Assembly (NCBI GenBank): GCA_903899015.1
Contig: CAIUHP010000065.1
Coordinates: 1 to 39,410, forward strand
Direction: 5' to 3'
Length of the DNA stretch: 39,410 bases
From: an uncultured Armatimonadota bacterium
GTDB lineage: Bacteria; Armatimonadota; Fimbriimonadia; Fimbriimonadales; Fimbriimonadaceae
A model generated the notes under the pieces. It saw only the letters and a list, made by a program, of their open reading frames with translations. It was not told where the DNA came from and made no database searches. Shown in pieces: positions 1 through 7,819 of this stretch (positions are counted from its first letter, which is position 1; each line of letters starts with the position of its first letter). A program made the position numbers and the translations under genes.

Positions 1-1
1 C

Positions 2-151
2 AAAGGAAACCAAGCCGCCGCAGAGTCCCTCTGGGCACATATGCAAAACCCAAGAGGCAACGGCAAAATCGCCGGTGGCAACCAACCTTTCGCGGTTGGA
101 CCCGGTGGAAAGATTATGCCTCCAGGGGGAGAACAGGGCGGTAATCGCTAA
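2..151 (+). CDS. C-terminal end of an unknown protein (5' end outside window)
   Basis: An open frame enters from the left edge and stops at TAA 149-151, giving about 49 residues. The tail is rich in Gly, Asn and Pro and ends in GGEQGGNR. It has no recognisable domain, and such a low-complexity tail does not identify a family. A hairpin follows 5 nt after the stop, which supports this being a real gene end. Function unknown. Confidence 0.5.
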   Translation, partial: KGNQAAAESLWAHMQNPRGNGKIAGGNQPFAVGPGGKIMPPGGEQGGNR

Positions 152-156
152 CCAAT

Positions 157-183
157 AAAGGGCGTTCTTGCCGAGCGCCCTTT
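157..183. terminator. Bidirectional hairpin terminator between convergent genes
   Basis: An 8-bp perfect stem (AAAGGGCG at 157-164, CGCCCTTT at 176-183) with an 11-nt loop. It lies between the stop of the left-edge gene and the stop of the minus-strand GH94 gene. The A run on one side and T-rich sequence on the other suit termination in both directions. Confidence 0.75.
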
Positions 184-197
184 ATAATTTTGAACTC

Positions 198-2399
198 TTA
201 GGAGTTAGCGAGCAGTCTAGCTACCCGAACCATCCAAGCCGCAGAGCCGGTGTACCAAGTCCAACCCGCTCGACCTTCATAGGGCGAATCAGGACCATCT
301 ACATTTCCAGGCATAACATAAGGCTCGGCGGCATAAAGTTCCGCATTTGCCTCGGACCTTAGCGGGGGCAACATTCCTCGAAAGATGCCGATTGCCGTCT
401 CTGAGTCTCCAATCATGCTGTAAGCCTTGATAGCCCAAGTCGAGGCGTGACTGTAGACACCGCCGTTCTCTCGTAAGCCGGGCGCATAGCGAGTGATGTA
501 ACCGATATAGGGGTCGACCTTGCTATACGCAGGCTGAAGAAGGAGAGCTCCAAACGGGCGAAGTAAATGTTGAGTAACCGACTCCATGGCTTTTGCTGCC
601 CGATCAGGAGGCGCGATTCCAGAGATAACGGACCAAGTCTGCGGGTTGAGGAAGATCTTGCCCTCTTCGCATGAGTGACTGCCAAAGGGCTTTCCATCGT
701 CGCGCGTGCCGCCGATATACCATTCACCATCCCATGCATGGTCGTTCACCGCACTCTTAAGTGCCGAAGCGTGCTGCTCGAATTTCAAAGCCAATTCGGT
801 TTGACCTAGCTTAATGAGGATCGGTTGCCAGCGGGTGAGAATGTCAAACAGGAACATCGCGAGCCAAACGGATTCCCCACGACCCTCAATGCCTGCATGG
901 CTCAGGCCATCGTTCCAATCTCCCGCTTCAATCAGTGGCAATCCTCGCGGAGACAGTCGACTTAGTGTTCGATCGATGCCCCGAAGACAGTGCTCCCATA
1001 GCGTTCCGGTCGTTTGAGGCTTTTGAGTTTGTCGGCTTAGGAAACTGTAATTCTGATCGAGAGCTGCATTTTCGCCTGTTGCTTCGAGATATGCCAGAAC
1101 TCCGAATGCCAGCCAAAGGCAGGTGTCGCTGTGATGGCTCTGAACAAAGATATCTGTGTTCGGGTGCCACCAGTGGCGAACTCCGCCATCTTCATACATG
1201 GCTTCGGCGTGGCGCCCCAATTGGAGCAAAGTGTGAGCGGGATCCCAGTCAAGAAGCATCAAACTGTCTTGTAGCTGGTCGCGGAAACCATACGCTCCCC
1301 CTTGTTGGTAATAAGCACACTTCGCGTAAAGACGGCCCGCAATGGCTTGGTAGGGAAGCCATGTGTTACACATTAAGTCGATGGTTGGGTCACCAACAGC
1401 TACATTGGCACCCCGGCATGTCTCTTGCCACTTGGATCGAGTGACCTCTAGTGCCTCTTGTGCCGTTTGCTCGTCAAAACGCTTGCCTAGCTCTAGAGCA
1501 GCTTGTTCGGTTGGCGCGGTGCCGATGGTAATAACGATTGTTTTGGTTTCGCCAGGGCCGAGATCTAGATGAGCCAATCCGCCAGCGATCGGATCATCCC
1601 ACCGAGGGGTTTTCGATTCGGCGACCGGTGCAAAGAATGCCTTCGGTGCGTCGAGGGAACCACAACGTCCAAGCCATTCTTGTTTATCAGTGATCCAACG
1701 GACGCTTTCAACACCGTTCAAGGAGACGATTGCTCGTTGCGGTTCCGACACCGTCGTTCGACAATTTTCAGTCAATCCAGGATGCTTCCAAGCGACGAGA
1801 GTATTCTCGTGTCCTTGGCTCTCCATAAAAAGGCGATGGAATTCGCGGTGAGTGTCACCAACGCCACCTAGATGCCACTCTAAGTAGCTGGCAATGCGCA
1901 GGTTTCTCGCCCTGCTCGATAGATTTTTGACTTCGATGATCCAAACTTCCGCAGTTTGACCTTCCGGTACAAAGACGGTTTGCTTGGTTTGGAGTCCGAG
2001 GAATTGCCTCGTAAAGGTGGTTGCACCTAGCTCGTGGCGAACTTGATCAAATTCTGCTCTCTTTCGTGTTGGTTGGTATGTCGTGGACCAAAGCTCATCC
2101 GGCTGTTCGAGGTCCTGAACGTAAAGATATCGGCCGTAAGTATCCTGAACCAAGTCCTGTTCCCAACGATTGAGTCGGAAAAGCTGGCAGTTATCTGCCC
2201 AAGAAAAACCGCTCCCCACCTGACTGATGACCACTCCGTAAAGATCGTTTGATAAGACATTGATCCATGGGCGGGGAGTGAGGACATCGGTGATTATAAA
2301 AGCACCAGAATGGGCCTCAAAGTATCCGTATGGGTTCGATAGGATTCGGTTCTCAGAATCCACGTCAACGCTGTACGTGGGGGATGCATCTTCCAACAT
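198..2399 (-). CDS. GH94-family disaccharide phosphorylase (cellobiose phosphorylase-like)
   Basis: Members of GH94 split beta-linked disaccharides with phosphate, giving a sugar 1-phosphate and a free sugar. The N-terminus has the family opening NPYGYFEAHSGAFIIT...PRPWINVLS (about residues 22-50), leading the beta-sandwich domain. The (alpha/alpha)6 barrel carries GAYGFRDQLQDS near 368-379 and GDWNDGL near 493-499, which holds the catalytic acid Asp. The C-terminus has NGGVYSHASTW and GRAGWTWYTGSA, typical of phosphate and substrate loops. At 733 aa it is slightly shorter than cellobiose phosphorylases (about 800). No signal peptide, so it is cytoplasmic and would act on imported disaccharide. 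The substrate (cellobiose, cellobionate, laminaribiose or other) cannot be told from motifs. The ATG sits 8 nt after TACACT on the minus strand with no Shine-Dalgarno, suggesting a leaderless mRNA. Confidence 0.88.
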   Translation of the reverse strand: MLEDASPTYSVDVDSENRILSNPYGYFEAHSGAFIITDVLTPRPWINVLSNDLYGVVISQVGSGFSWADNCQLFRLNRWEQDLVQDTYGRYLYVQDLEQPDELWSTTYQPTRKRAEFDQVRHELGATTFTRQFLGLQTKQTVFVPEGQTAEVWIIEVKNLSSRARNLRIASYLEWHLGGVGDTHREFHRLFMESQGHENTLVAWKHPGLTENCRTTVSEPQRAIVSLNGVESVRWITDKQEWLGRCGSLDAPKAFFAPVAESKTPRWDDPIAGGLAHLDLGPGETKTIVITIGTAPTEQAALELGKRFDEQTAQEALEVTRSKWQETCRGANVAVGDPTIDLMCNTWLPYQAIAGRLYAKCAYYQQGGAYGFRDQLQDSLMLLDWDPAHTLLQLGRHAEAMYEDGGVRHWWHPNTDIFVQSHHSDTCLWLAFGVLAYLEATGENAALDQNYSFLSRQTQKPQTTGTLWEHCLRGIDRTLSRLSPRGLPLIEAGDWNDGLSHAGIEGRGESVWLAMFLFDILTRWQPILIKLGQTELALKFEQHASALKSAVNDHAWDGEWYIGGTRDDGKPFGSHSCEEGKIFLNPQTWSVISGIAPPDRAAKAMESVTQHLLRPFGALLLQPAYSKVDPYIGYITRYAPGLRENGGVYSHASTWAIKAYSMIGDSETAIGIFRGMLPPLRSEANAELYAAEPYVMPGNVDGPDSPYEGRAGWTWYTGSAAWMVRVARLLANS

Positions 2400-2407
2400 G
2401 AAGCGCT

Positions 2408-2413
2408 AGTGTA
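2408..2413 (-). promoter_or_regulatory. Putative -10 box for the GH94 gene
   Basis: Minus strand TACACT followed by 8 nt and the ATG of the GH94 gene. This spacing would place the transcription start at or just before the start codon. Confidence 0.45.
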
Positions 2414-2420
2414 CAAGCAG

Positions 2421-2454
2421 AACACCCTTGCTGATTGCATTCAGCAAGGGTGTT
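2421..2454 (-). terminator. Strong hairpin downstream of the aldo/keto reductase gene
   Basis: A perfect 14-bp inverted repeat (AACACCCTTGCTGA at 2421-2434 and its complement at 2441-2454) with a 6-nt loop. It lies between the end of the aldo/keto reductase gene and the start of the GH94 gene, both on the minus strand, so it probably separates them into two transcripts. On the minus strand it is not followed by a T run; on the plus strand it is followed by T-rich sequence. Confidence 0.65.
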
Positions 2455-2495
2455 TTACAAAGATTTTGCTCGATTTTGCTTTCTGCGACTAATCG

Positions 2496-3476
2496 CTACC
2501 CTTTGCCGCCGTACCAGAATGCCCGTCGCCAATTATGCGTTCTAAGCTTGGATAAGAGATTCAGGTCCAAATCGGGAAGATCAGAAACACCGCAGTTGAG
2601 GCTTGCCTGCTGGGCGTTTCTCATTCCAGGAATGACCGTGCTTACGGCTGGGTGAGCAAGCGCAAATTTCAACGCCGCTTCTGCCATCGAAAGTTCGCTT
2701 CCTTCGAGATCGGCGCGGACTGCTTCCGCACGTTTGACGGCTCGCTCTAACCGATCACCCGCAAAATATCCGTTACGGAAATCATCGGCTGCGAATCGGG
2801 TTTCGTTGGTGAACTTTCCGGTTAGGACGCCTTCGTCAAAGACCACTCGTACGATAACGCCCGTTCCAGTTTCACCCGCTACGTCTAGAAGTTCCGCCGC
2901 AGGTTCTTGCTCAAAGATGTTGTAGATCACTTGAACTGAGTCGATAAACCCACCACGCATCAAGTCGATCACAGAGTTCTGGTCGTGCTCAGGAGTGGAA
3001 ACTCCGATGAGCCCAACTTTTCCGTCTTGCTGGATCTTGCGAAGCGATTCGAACGGTGTCGGGTTTCGATTCCACGCCCGAGTCCAAGTGTGAAGCTGCA
3101 GTAGATCAAGCTTTTCTGCTCCGAGGCACTCCAACCTTTGGTCAATGTTTTCCCTCAAATAGCTCTCGGAGTACCGCTCTTCGGCGATGTCATACGGTGA
3201 AGGGGGCCAATTGCCGGGAGTGGGGGGTGTCTTGGTCGCTACGAATACTTCGGTCGAGTTACGATCCCTAAGCACCTGTCCGATGATTCGTTCCGACTTT
3301 CCGTTTCCATACCCTGCGGCTGTGTCGATAAAGTTGACACCAAGATCAAGTGCCTTGTGAAGAGCCGCTACTGAATCTTCTTCTGATTGCGGTCCCCAAC
3401 TTCCACCAATCGCCCATGCACCAAATCCAATTTCAGAAACCTGAAATCCATGTTTCCCAAACGGCCTCGTTTTCAT
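2496..3476 (-). CDS. Aldo/keto reductase
   Basis: Aldo/keto reductases are NAD(P)H-dependent carbonyl reductases with a TIM barrel. The protein (326 aa) has the full catalytic tetrad: Asp51 and Tyr56 in the motif DTAAGYGNGKSE, Lys82 in VATKT and His129 in LQLHTW. The C-terminal motif VSTVIPGMRNAQQ is the usual cofactor-binding part. I place the start at the ATG 3476 because TATGCT lies exactly 6 nt upstream on the minus strand, as at other genes here; a GTG 5 codons upstream is the alternative. Related proteins act on aldehydes, ketones and aldoses. The specific substrate is unknown. It is cytoplasmic and lies next to the GH94 gene, but a 14-bp hairpin separates them. Confidence 0.9.
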   Translation of the reverse strand: MKTRPFGKHGFQVSEIGFGAWAIGGSWGPQSEEDSVAALHKALDLGVNFIDTAAGYGNGKSERIIGQVLRDRNSTEVFVATKTPPTPGNWPPSPYDIAEERYSESYLRENIDQRLECLGAEKLDLLQLHTWTRAWNRNPTPFESLRKIQQDGKVGLIGVSTPEHDQNSVIDLMRGGFIDSVQVIYNIFEQEPAAELLDVAGETGTGVIVRVVFDEGVLTGKFTNETRFAADDFRNGYFAGDRLERAVKRAEAVRADLEGSELSMAEAALKFALAHPAVSTVIPGMRNAQQASLNCGVSDLPDLDLNLLSKLRTHNWRRAFWYGGKG

Positions 3477-3482
3477 GCCTGA

Positions 3483-3488
3483 AGCATA
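3483..3488 (-). promoter_or_regulatory. Putative -10 box for the aldo/keto reductase
   Basis: TATGCT on the minus strand, 6 nt before the ATG at 3476. No Shine-Dalgarno lies between, consistent with a leaderless transcript. Confidence 0.5.
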
Positions 3489-3565
3489 CACGAGCCTGCG
3501 ATTGAGAACTTGAACTAAGTAGGTGTAACGGTTTTCTGTAACTTGTTGATGCCACCCGAGATTTG

Positions 3566-3571
3566 TATGAT
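3566..3571 (+). promoter_or_regulatory. Putative -10 box for the small coiled-coil gene
   Basis: TATGAT, one mismatch from the sigma-70 consensus, lies exactly 6 nt before the ATG at 3578. It supports that start over the upstream TTG at 3563 and suggests leaderless transcription. Confidence 0.55.
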
Positions 3572-3577
3572 GGTGCC

Positions 3578-3853
3578 ATGGATGCCAAGACTTTTCTGAA
3601 TAACAAACACGACGCCGCGGTGGAAGAGCTGAAGGCGTTGGAAGCTGATTACGCCAAGCGTAAACAAGCCGCCCAGGCTGCCATCGATATGGCTAAAAAG
3701 TGGTTGGACGAACTCGGTGGCCCAGAGGTTTCGAGATCAGAACCTGTCAAGCCGGAGCCTGACATGTCCGTTCAAGACTTCGCCAAGAAACCTACAGACT
3801 CATGGGTTTCATCGAGAGACCTTACCGCACGGATTCCACGAACCGACAGCTAG
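3578..3853 (+). CDS. Small hypothetical protein with N-terminal coiled coil
   Basis: A 91-residue protein. Residues about 5-45 are rich in Ala, Lys and Glu with heptad-like spacing, predicted to form a coiled coil. The rest is polar, rich in Pro, Ser and Arg, and probably disordered. There is no signal peptide or membrane segment. The start at 3578 is chosen because TATGAT lies 6 nt upstream. A clear terminator follows the stop by 35 nt, so the gene appears to be a free-standing unit, divergent from the aldo/keto reductase. I do not recognise the family, and no function can be assigned. Confidence 0.6.
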   Translation: MDAKTFLNNKHDAAVEELKALEADYAKRKQAAQAAIDMAKKWLDELGGPEVSRSEPVKPEPDMSVQDFAKKPTDSWVSSRDLTARIPRTDS

Positions 3854-3888
3854 ACCATCGTCGACAAGCGATCGGATATCTGCTTTTA

Positions 3889-3919
3889 AAAGGCGCCCTG
3901 ACAGACACAGGGTGCCTTT
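3889..3919. terminator. Bidirectional hairpin terminator
   Basis: A 12-bp stem (AAAGGCGCCCTG at 3889-3900, CAGGGTGCCTTT at 3908-3919, one G-T pair) with a 7-nt loop. It lies between the small coiled-coil gene and the convergent permease gene, with T-rich sequence following on both strands. Confidence 0.8.
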
Positions 3920-3924
3920 ATACT

Positions 3925-5127
3925 TTAGATGGCGCGCAGCGCGACAACGGGGTCCTTCTTCGCTGCGTTCAGGGCAGGGATCAGACCAAAAACGGCACCC
4001 ACTACCACGCTAACTGCGAATGCCAACACGATGATTCCAAAAGTGATTTCGGGCTTAACGGGCGTGAAGCGGTAGAGCGCCAAGTCGATTATATAGGAAA
4101 AAGCGAGACCCACGACTCCTCCGGCTAGCGCCAAAATGATGGCTTCGATTAGAAATTGCTGAAAGATATCTGCTCGCTTTGCACCAACGGTTTTCCGGAT
4201 TCCAATTTCTGAGGAACGTTCATTTACTGCCATGAGCATGACGGTCATGATGCCAACTCCTCCGACGAACAAAGCGATGCTTGTGAGTCCGGTAAGGAGC
4301 CAAGTGAGAATCCCCATCAGTTTGTAGACAAGTCCGAGCAAGTCTTCCTGGGTAAGTACCTGGAATTGCTGGCGATCGAGCCGTTTTTGAAACACCCGAT
4401 CGAGCGCCTTGATCAAGGCTTTTGGCTCTGCGTCTGGGCGTATCTGAATCATGATTCGATCTGTTTGTAAGTCGGGTTGAACCTGTTTGAGCCGTCGATA
4501 CGGCATATAAACCATGTTTTGAAGACTGCCAAAACTGAGAAGGCTCTGCTCTTGCTTCTTGTCTTCCGTGACTCCAACGATTTGATATTTCCGTTGGTTG
4601 ATCTCAACTGACTTTCCAACCGCACTTACGGAACCAAAGAGTTGCTTCTTGGCGATGGATCCAAGGACTACCACATCTGAGTTTTCATTGCTGGCGTCAA
4701 AAACTCGCCCCTCTTGCATTCTTAAGGGTCGCATGGCAAACCAGCCGGGGGTAGCGGCTGCGAGTAAGGGAGATGCGACCTTATCACCGTTTCGAATTCC
4801 ACCGCCCACAAACGTAAACGGTTCGGCCCGCACCACTCCCTGAACGCGAGAGCACCTCTCGGCATCGATATCTTTGAGATAGCTCATGCCGCCAAAGTTC
4901 GGGTTAAAAGTTCCTTCCTCGATGCGTCCTGGGACAACGACGAGAACGTTGACTCCCAAATCCCGAACCTGAGATCGCACGTCATCTTGAACTCCGGTTG
5001 CGATAGACACCAATAAGATGATCGCGGAAGCACCTACCATGATGCCGAGGGCACTCAGCAAAGATCGAAGTCTTTGTTCATGGAGGCTCTGCCATGCTGC
5101 CGAAAAATTTCTAACCAGTCGTGCCAC
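3925..5127 (-). CDS. MacB/FtsX-type ABC transporter permease
   Basis: A 400-aa permease of the type VII ABC family, which uses ATP to drive mechanical work across the envelope (macrolide or lipoprotein export, peptide efflux). The first membrane helix is at about residues 20-43. A large extracytoplasmic MacB-like domain follows, about 45-265. Three C-terminal helices (about 275-305, 325-350, 365-390) carry the FtsX domain, with SSEIGIRKTVGAKRADI just after the second helix and DPVVALRA at the end. The partner ATPase is not in this window. The start is GTG 5127, with TACTAA 6 nt upstream on the minus strand. The substrate is unknown. Confidence 0.88.
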   Translation of the reverse strand: MARLVRNFSAAWQSLHEQRLRSLLSALGIMVGASAIILLVSIATGVQDDVRSQVRDLGVNVLVVVPGRIEEGTFNPNFGGMSYLKDIDAERCSRVQGVVRAEPFTFVGGGIRNGDKVASPLLAAATPGWFAMRPLRMQEGRVFDASNENSDVVVLGSIAKKQLFGSVSAVGKSVEINQRKYQIVGVTEDKKQEQSLLSFGSLQNMVYMPYRRLKQVQPDLQTDRIMIQIRPDAEPKALIKALDRVFQKRLDRQQFQVLTQEDLLGLVYKLMGILTWLLTGLTSIALFVGGVGIMTVMLMAVNERSSEIGIRKTVGAKRADIFQQFLIEAIILALAGGVVGLAFSYIIDLALYRFTPVKPEITFGIIVLAFAVSVVVGAVFGLIPALNAAKKDPVVALRAI

Positions 5128-5294
5128 CTCATGTTAGTACGCAATTGAATAGACATCGTTGTCCAGCTGGAATTCGAGATGGAGCAGGCGCTAGGGACAG
5201 TGCCTCGGAATTTGAGACAAATTGAGGAGCGACTGTTAGGAATCTTGAACCAGTAGCCGATACCTCCTCTAACCCCTTGAGGACCAGAAACAAC

Positions 5295-5588
5295 ATGATC
5301 GCCACTCGCAAAACCTCCGTTACCCATCGCATCCAGCCATCCGTTGAAACTCGGGTAAGCGCCAAACGATCGGACAATGCCGTCGATGAGATCTTCCTTC
5401 ACGAGTTACCGCTGGACCGTTATTTCATCGCCTTATCGTATGTCATCGCGTTGACTGCACTGACGCTCGTTCTTGGTTGGCAAGTGGGCCTCTGCGTTGG
5501 CGGTGTCATGGCAACGAGAGGTTTAGTGCATCGTATTCGACGCGATCGAGCCGGGAATATTCCTGTCGTTTGGAACGGATCAGTCTAG
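5295..5588 (+). CDS. Small putative membrane protein
   Basis: A 97-aa frame. It has a polar N-terminus (about 40 residues), a hydrophobic stretch at about residues 43-72 able to span the membrane once or twice as a hairpin, and a basic C-terminus (HRIRRDRAG). ATG 5295 is preceded by a GAGG at about 12 nt; a TTG at 5277 is the alternative. No family is recognised. The frame is divergent from the permease gene and overlaps only weak frames on the other strand. It could be chance, but a hydrophobic segment followed by positive charges is what a real small membrane protein looks like. Confidence 0.45.
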   Translation: MIATRKTSVTHRIQPSVETRVSAKRSDNAVDEIFLHELPLDRYFIALSYVIALTALTLVLGWQVGLCVGGVMATRGLVHRIRRDRAGNIPVVWNGSV

Positions 5589-5691
5589 ACGAAGGTTCGG
5601 ACGCGCCGAAATTCCATTGCCTAGGCATTGATAGTGCTGTGATTCCACTAACGTTTTCGGCAACTTGATGCACAACATGGTCGCATTCGCT

Positions 5692-5697
5692 TAAAAT
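5692..5697 (+). promoter_or_regulatory. Putative -10 box for the first DUF1080 gene
   Basis: TAAAAT followed by exactly 6 nt and the ATG at 5704. There is no Shine-Dalgarno. Part of the leaderless pattern seen across the window. Confidence 0.5.
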
Positions 5698-5703
5698 GCA
5701 CCT

Positions 5704-6375
5704 ATGCTTGCAGCAGTTGCCGCCATCGTTCTACTTCATGCCCCAACTCCCGACAACACCCTGACTCCTCGGGAAGTTCATGAGGGCTGGAAGCTCCTCT
5801 TCGACGGAAAGACCACCAACGGGTGGCACAACTTCAAGGAAACCGGGATCCATTCTGGTTGGGAAGTTAAGGATGGCGTTCTCAAGTCCGTAAACGCGGG
5901 TGATGCGGGCGACATCGTTACGAATGACAAGTACGACTGGTTTGAACTCCAACTCGATTACAAACTCGAAAAGGGCCAAAACAGTGGAATCATGTTCCAT
6001 GTTGCAGACGACGGAGGCGCGACCTGGTTCTCAGGTCCAGAAATTCAGATCTATGACGATCACGGTGAAGAACATGCTCAGAAATCGGGTTACTTGTATG
6101 ACCTTTACTCGTCTCCTGTAGACTCAACCAAGCCAGTCGGCCAGTGGAATCACTTCCGAATTATCATTTCGCCGAAGAAGTGCGCGACCTACGTTAATGG
6201 CGTCAAGTATTACGAATACGTCCTCAACAGTCCCGACTTCAAAGAGCGCGTCGCGAAGAGCAAATTCCACGAATTTCCTCAGTTTGCAACTCTGCCAACA
6301 GGAACGATCTGCATTCAGGGCGACCACGGTGTGGTCTCATTCAAGAACATCAAACTCAAGCCGCTCAAGGGCTAA
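5704..6375 (+). CDS. DUF1080 protein (3-keto-disaccharide hydrolase family), secreted
   Basis: The family is a concanavalin-like beta-sandwich; characterised members hydrolyse or act on 3-keto-glycosides. The 223-aa protein begins with a short hydrophobic segment (MLAAVAAIVLLHA), a likely signal peptide, so it is probably periplasmic. Family motifs are visible: EGWKLLFDGKTTNGWHNF near residues 28-45, FELQLDYKLEKGQNSGIMFHV near 80-100, GPEIQIYDDHGE near 111-122, and QWNHFRIIISPKKCATYVNGVKYYEY near 145-170. It is free-standing and convergent with a Gfo/Idh/MocA oxidoreductase gene whose family could supply its keto substrate. The exact substrate is not known. Confidence 0.9.
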   Translation: MLAAVAAIVLLHAPTPDNTLTPREVHEGWKLLFDGKTTNGWHNFKETGIHSGWEVKDGVLKSVNAGDAGDIVTNDKYDWFELQLDYKLEKGQNSGIMFHVADDGGATWFSGPEIQIYDDHGEEHAQKSGYLYDLYSSPVDSTKPVGQWNHFRIIISPKKCATYVNGVKYYEYVLNSPDFKERVAKSKFHEFPQFATLPTGTICIQGDHGVVSFKNIKLKPLKG

Positions 6376-6382
6376 CGCAAAC

Positions 6383-6429
6383 AAAAAAGCCTCCCTGCCC
6401 ACCGATCGGTAGGCAGAGAGGTTTTTTTT
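6383..6429. terminator. Bidirectional hairpin terminator
   Basis: A 10-bp stem with one mismatch (CCTCCCTGCC against GGCAGAGAGG), flanked by six A on the left and eight T on the right. It separates the convergent DUF1080 and oxidoreductase genes. Confidence 0.85.
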
Positions 6430-6432
6430 GTT

Positions 6433-7752
6433 TTAGAGGGACCAGCCTGGCTTGAAGGCAGGGTGGATCAATGAATCGAACTCATCAGTGCCCTTAACTT
6501 TCATGTGCTTTGCATCCCACTCGAGCTTCGGACCGTTGGCCCAGATCGCAAGGTTGCCAAGAAGAACCGTCTCAGCGAGCGGTCCGGCGTAGCCAGGGAA
6601 GTTTGAAACAGCAGGCTTTCCGCCCATCGCGGCTCGAGCAAACTCAGCCATGTGGCCAGGTGACTCGTCTACTTCGATATCTGGCATCTTGCCACCACCA
6701 ACGATGAAGAACTGAGTGTTCGACTCGTCAGGGCTATAGATGGTTGCCTTTTCGCATACGACGATCGAACCGTTTCCGCCAAACTCGAAGCCTGGTGCAA
6801 GCGATGCGTCTGGCCGCTTGCCACCATCGTGCCAGTGGACAGTAACCGGTGGTCGACCATTTCGCTCGCCGAATTCGTAATGAACGTGAGACCACTCTGG
6901 GTAGCTATCCTTGTTATGGCCGCTTGTTTCTGCCTGAACTGTGAGAGGATCTCGAAGGTCAAGAGCCATGAAAGCCATGTTGAAAATGTGGCAACCCATA
7001 TCTCCGAGTGACCCTGTTCCGAAATCCCACCAGCCTCTCCAGGAGAAGGGGTGATAACCGTCGGCGTAGGGACGATCTGGTCTTGGTCCTAGCCAAATAT
7101 CCCAGTCAAGTACCTTCGGAGCCTTCGAAGGAGCAGGTCGCTCAACGCCTTGCTTCCACCAACCCTTTGCGCGGTCGGTCCAGAGGTGAACTTCCTTGGC
7201 ATGACCAAAAGCACCCGATCGAATGAGGGCAGCGGTCTTGCGCATAGGAGTGCTTGCGGTGCTTTGGTTGCCCATCTGAGTGGCAACACCCTTCTCGCGC
7301 GCGATTCGAGCAATCTGTCGAGCTTCCCAAATGGTTCGGGTGAGAGGCTTTTCACAGTAAGTGTGGAGGCCCATCTTCATCGCCGTAGCGGACGCGATAG
7401 CGTGATGGTGGTCTGGAATGCTGATGACAACGGCGTTGATCTTGCCGCGCATGGACTCCAACATCACTCGATAGTCGTCGAACGAAGTTGCTCGAGGATG
7501 CTCCAGCATTGCCTTGGTTCGATTTTGAGCGTCTACGTCGCAAAGTGCGGTGATCTCACCAAATTCGGCAGCTGCTTGCATGCCGCTCCAGCCTTTTCCT
7601 CCGCAACCGATGATGCCAAATTTCAACTTGTCAATCTTCGGCGTTTCAGGCTGGGGCTGAGGCACAGCGGCCCCAACTTTGCCCATCGTTAGGCCCACAA
7701 CCGCGGCGGCAGAGCCGCGAATAATGTCTCTTCTACTAATTTCCTTAGCCAT
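6433..7752 (-). CDS. Gfo/Idh/MocA oxidoreductase, Tat-exported
   Basis: A 439-aa NAD(P)-dependent sugar oxidoreductase. It starts at ATG 7752, preceded by the Shine-Dalgarno GAGGG at 7 nt. Longer readings of the frame lack such support. The N-terminus has a twin-arginine signal (SRRDIIRGSAAAVVG, Arg7-Arg8), so it is probably exported folded with its cofactor, like glucose-fructose oxidoreductase. A Rossmann motif GIIGCGGKG lies at 46-54 and the family's EKP motif at 134-136. The C-terminal substrate domain has the motif WWDFGTGSLGDMGCH. It follows the thuA-like gene by 67 nt on the same strand, so the two are probably co-transcribed; ThuA and ThuB of Sinorhizobium pair the same two families. 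The substrate is unknown; GH109-type glycosidase activity is a possible alternative for exported members. Confidence 0.92.
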   Translation of the reverse strand: MAKEISRRDIIRGSAAAVVGLTMGKVGAAVPQPQPETPKIDKLKFGIIGCGGKGWSGMQAAAEFGEITALCDVDAQNRTKAMLEHPRATSFDDYRVMLESMRGKINAVVISIPDHHHAIASATAMKMGLHTYCEKPLTRTIWEARQIARIAREKGVATQMGNQSTASTPMRKTAALIRSGAFGHAKEVHLWTDRAKGWWKQGVERPAPSKAPKVLDWDIWLGPRPDRPYADGYHPFSWRGWWDFGTGSLGDMGCHIFNMAFMALDLRDPLTVQAETSGHNKDSYPEWSHVHYEFGERNGRPPVTVHWHDGGKRPDASLAPGFEFGGNGSIVVCEKATIYSPDESNTQFFIVGGGKMPDIEVDESPGHMAEFARAAMGGKPAVSNFPGYAGPLAETVLLGNLAIWANGPKLEWDAKHMKVKGTDEFDSLIHPAFKPGWSL

Positions 7753-7819
7753 GTATTTCCCTCGGGCGATTAGTCTAACTTGATTAGCCTCCTTTGAGGC
7801 TAATCTGTCGACCAAAATC

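Noticed and set aside
935-1444. A 169-codon plus-strand frame inside the GH94 gene
   Set aside because: Antisense to a gene with full GH94 motifs; Cys- and Arg-rich shadow translation.
5129-5402. Two minus-strand frames upstream of the permease
   Set aside because: They cover the presumed promoter region and the small membrane protein frame; no motif and no Shine-Dalgarno.
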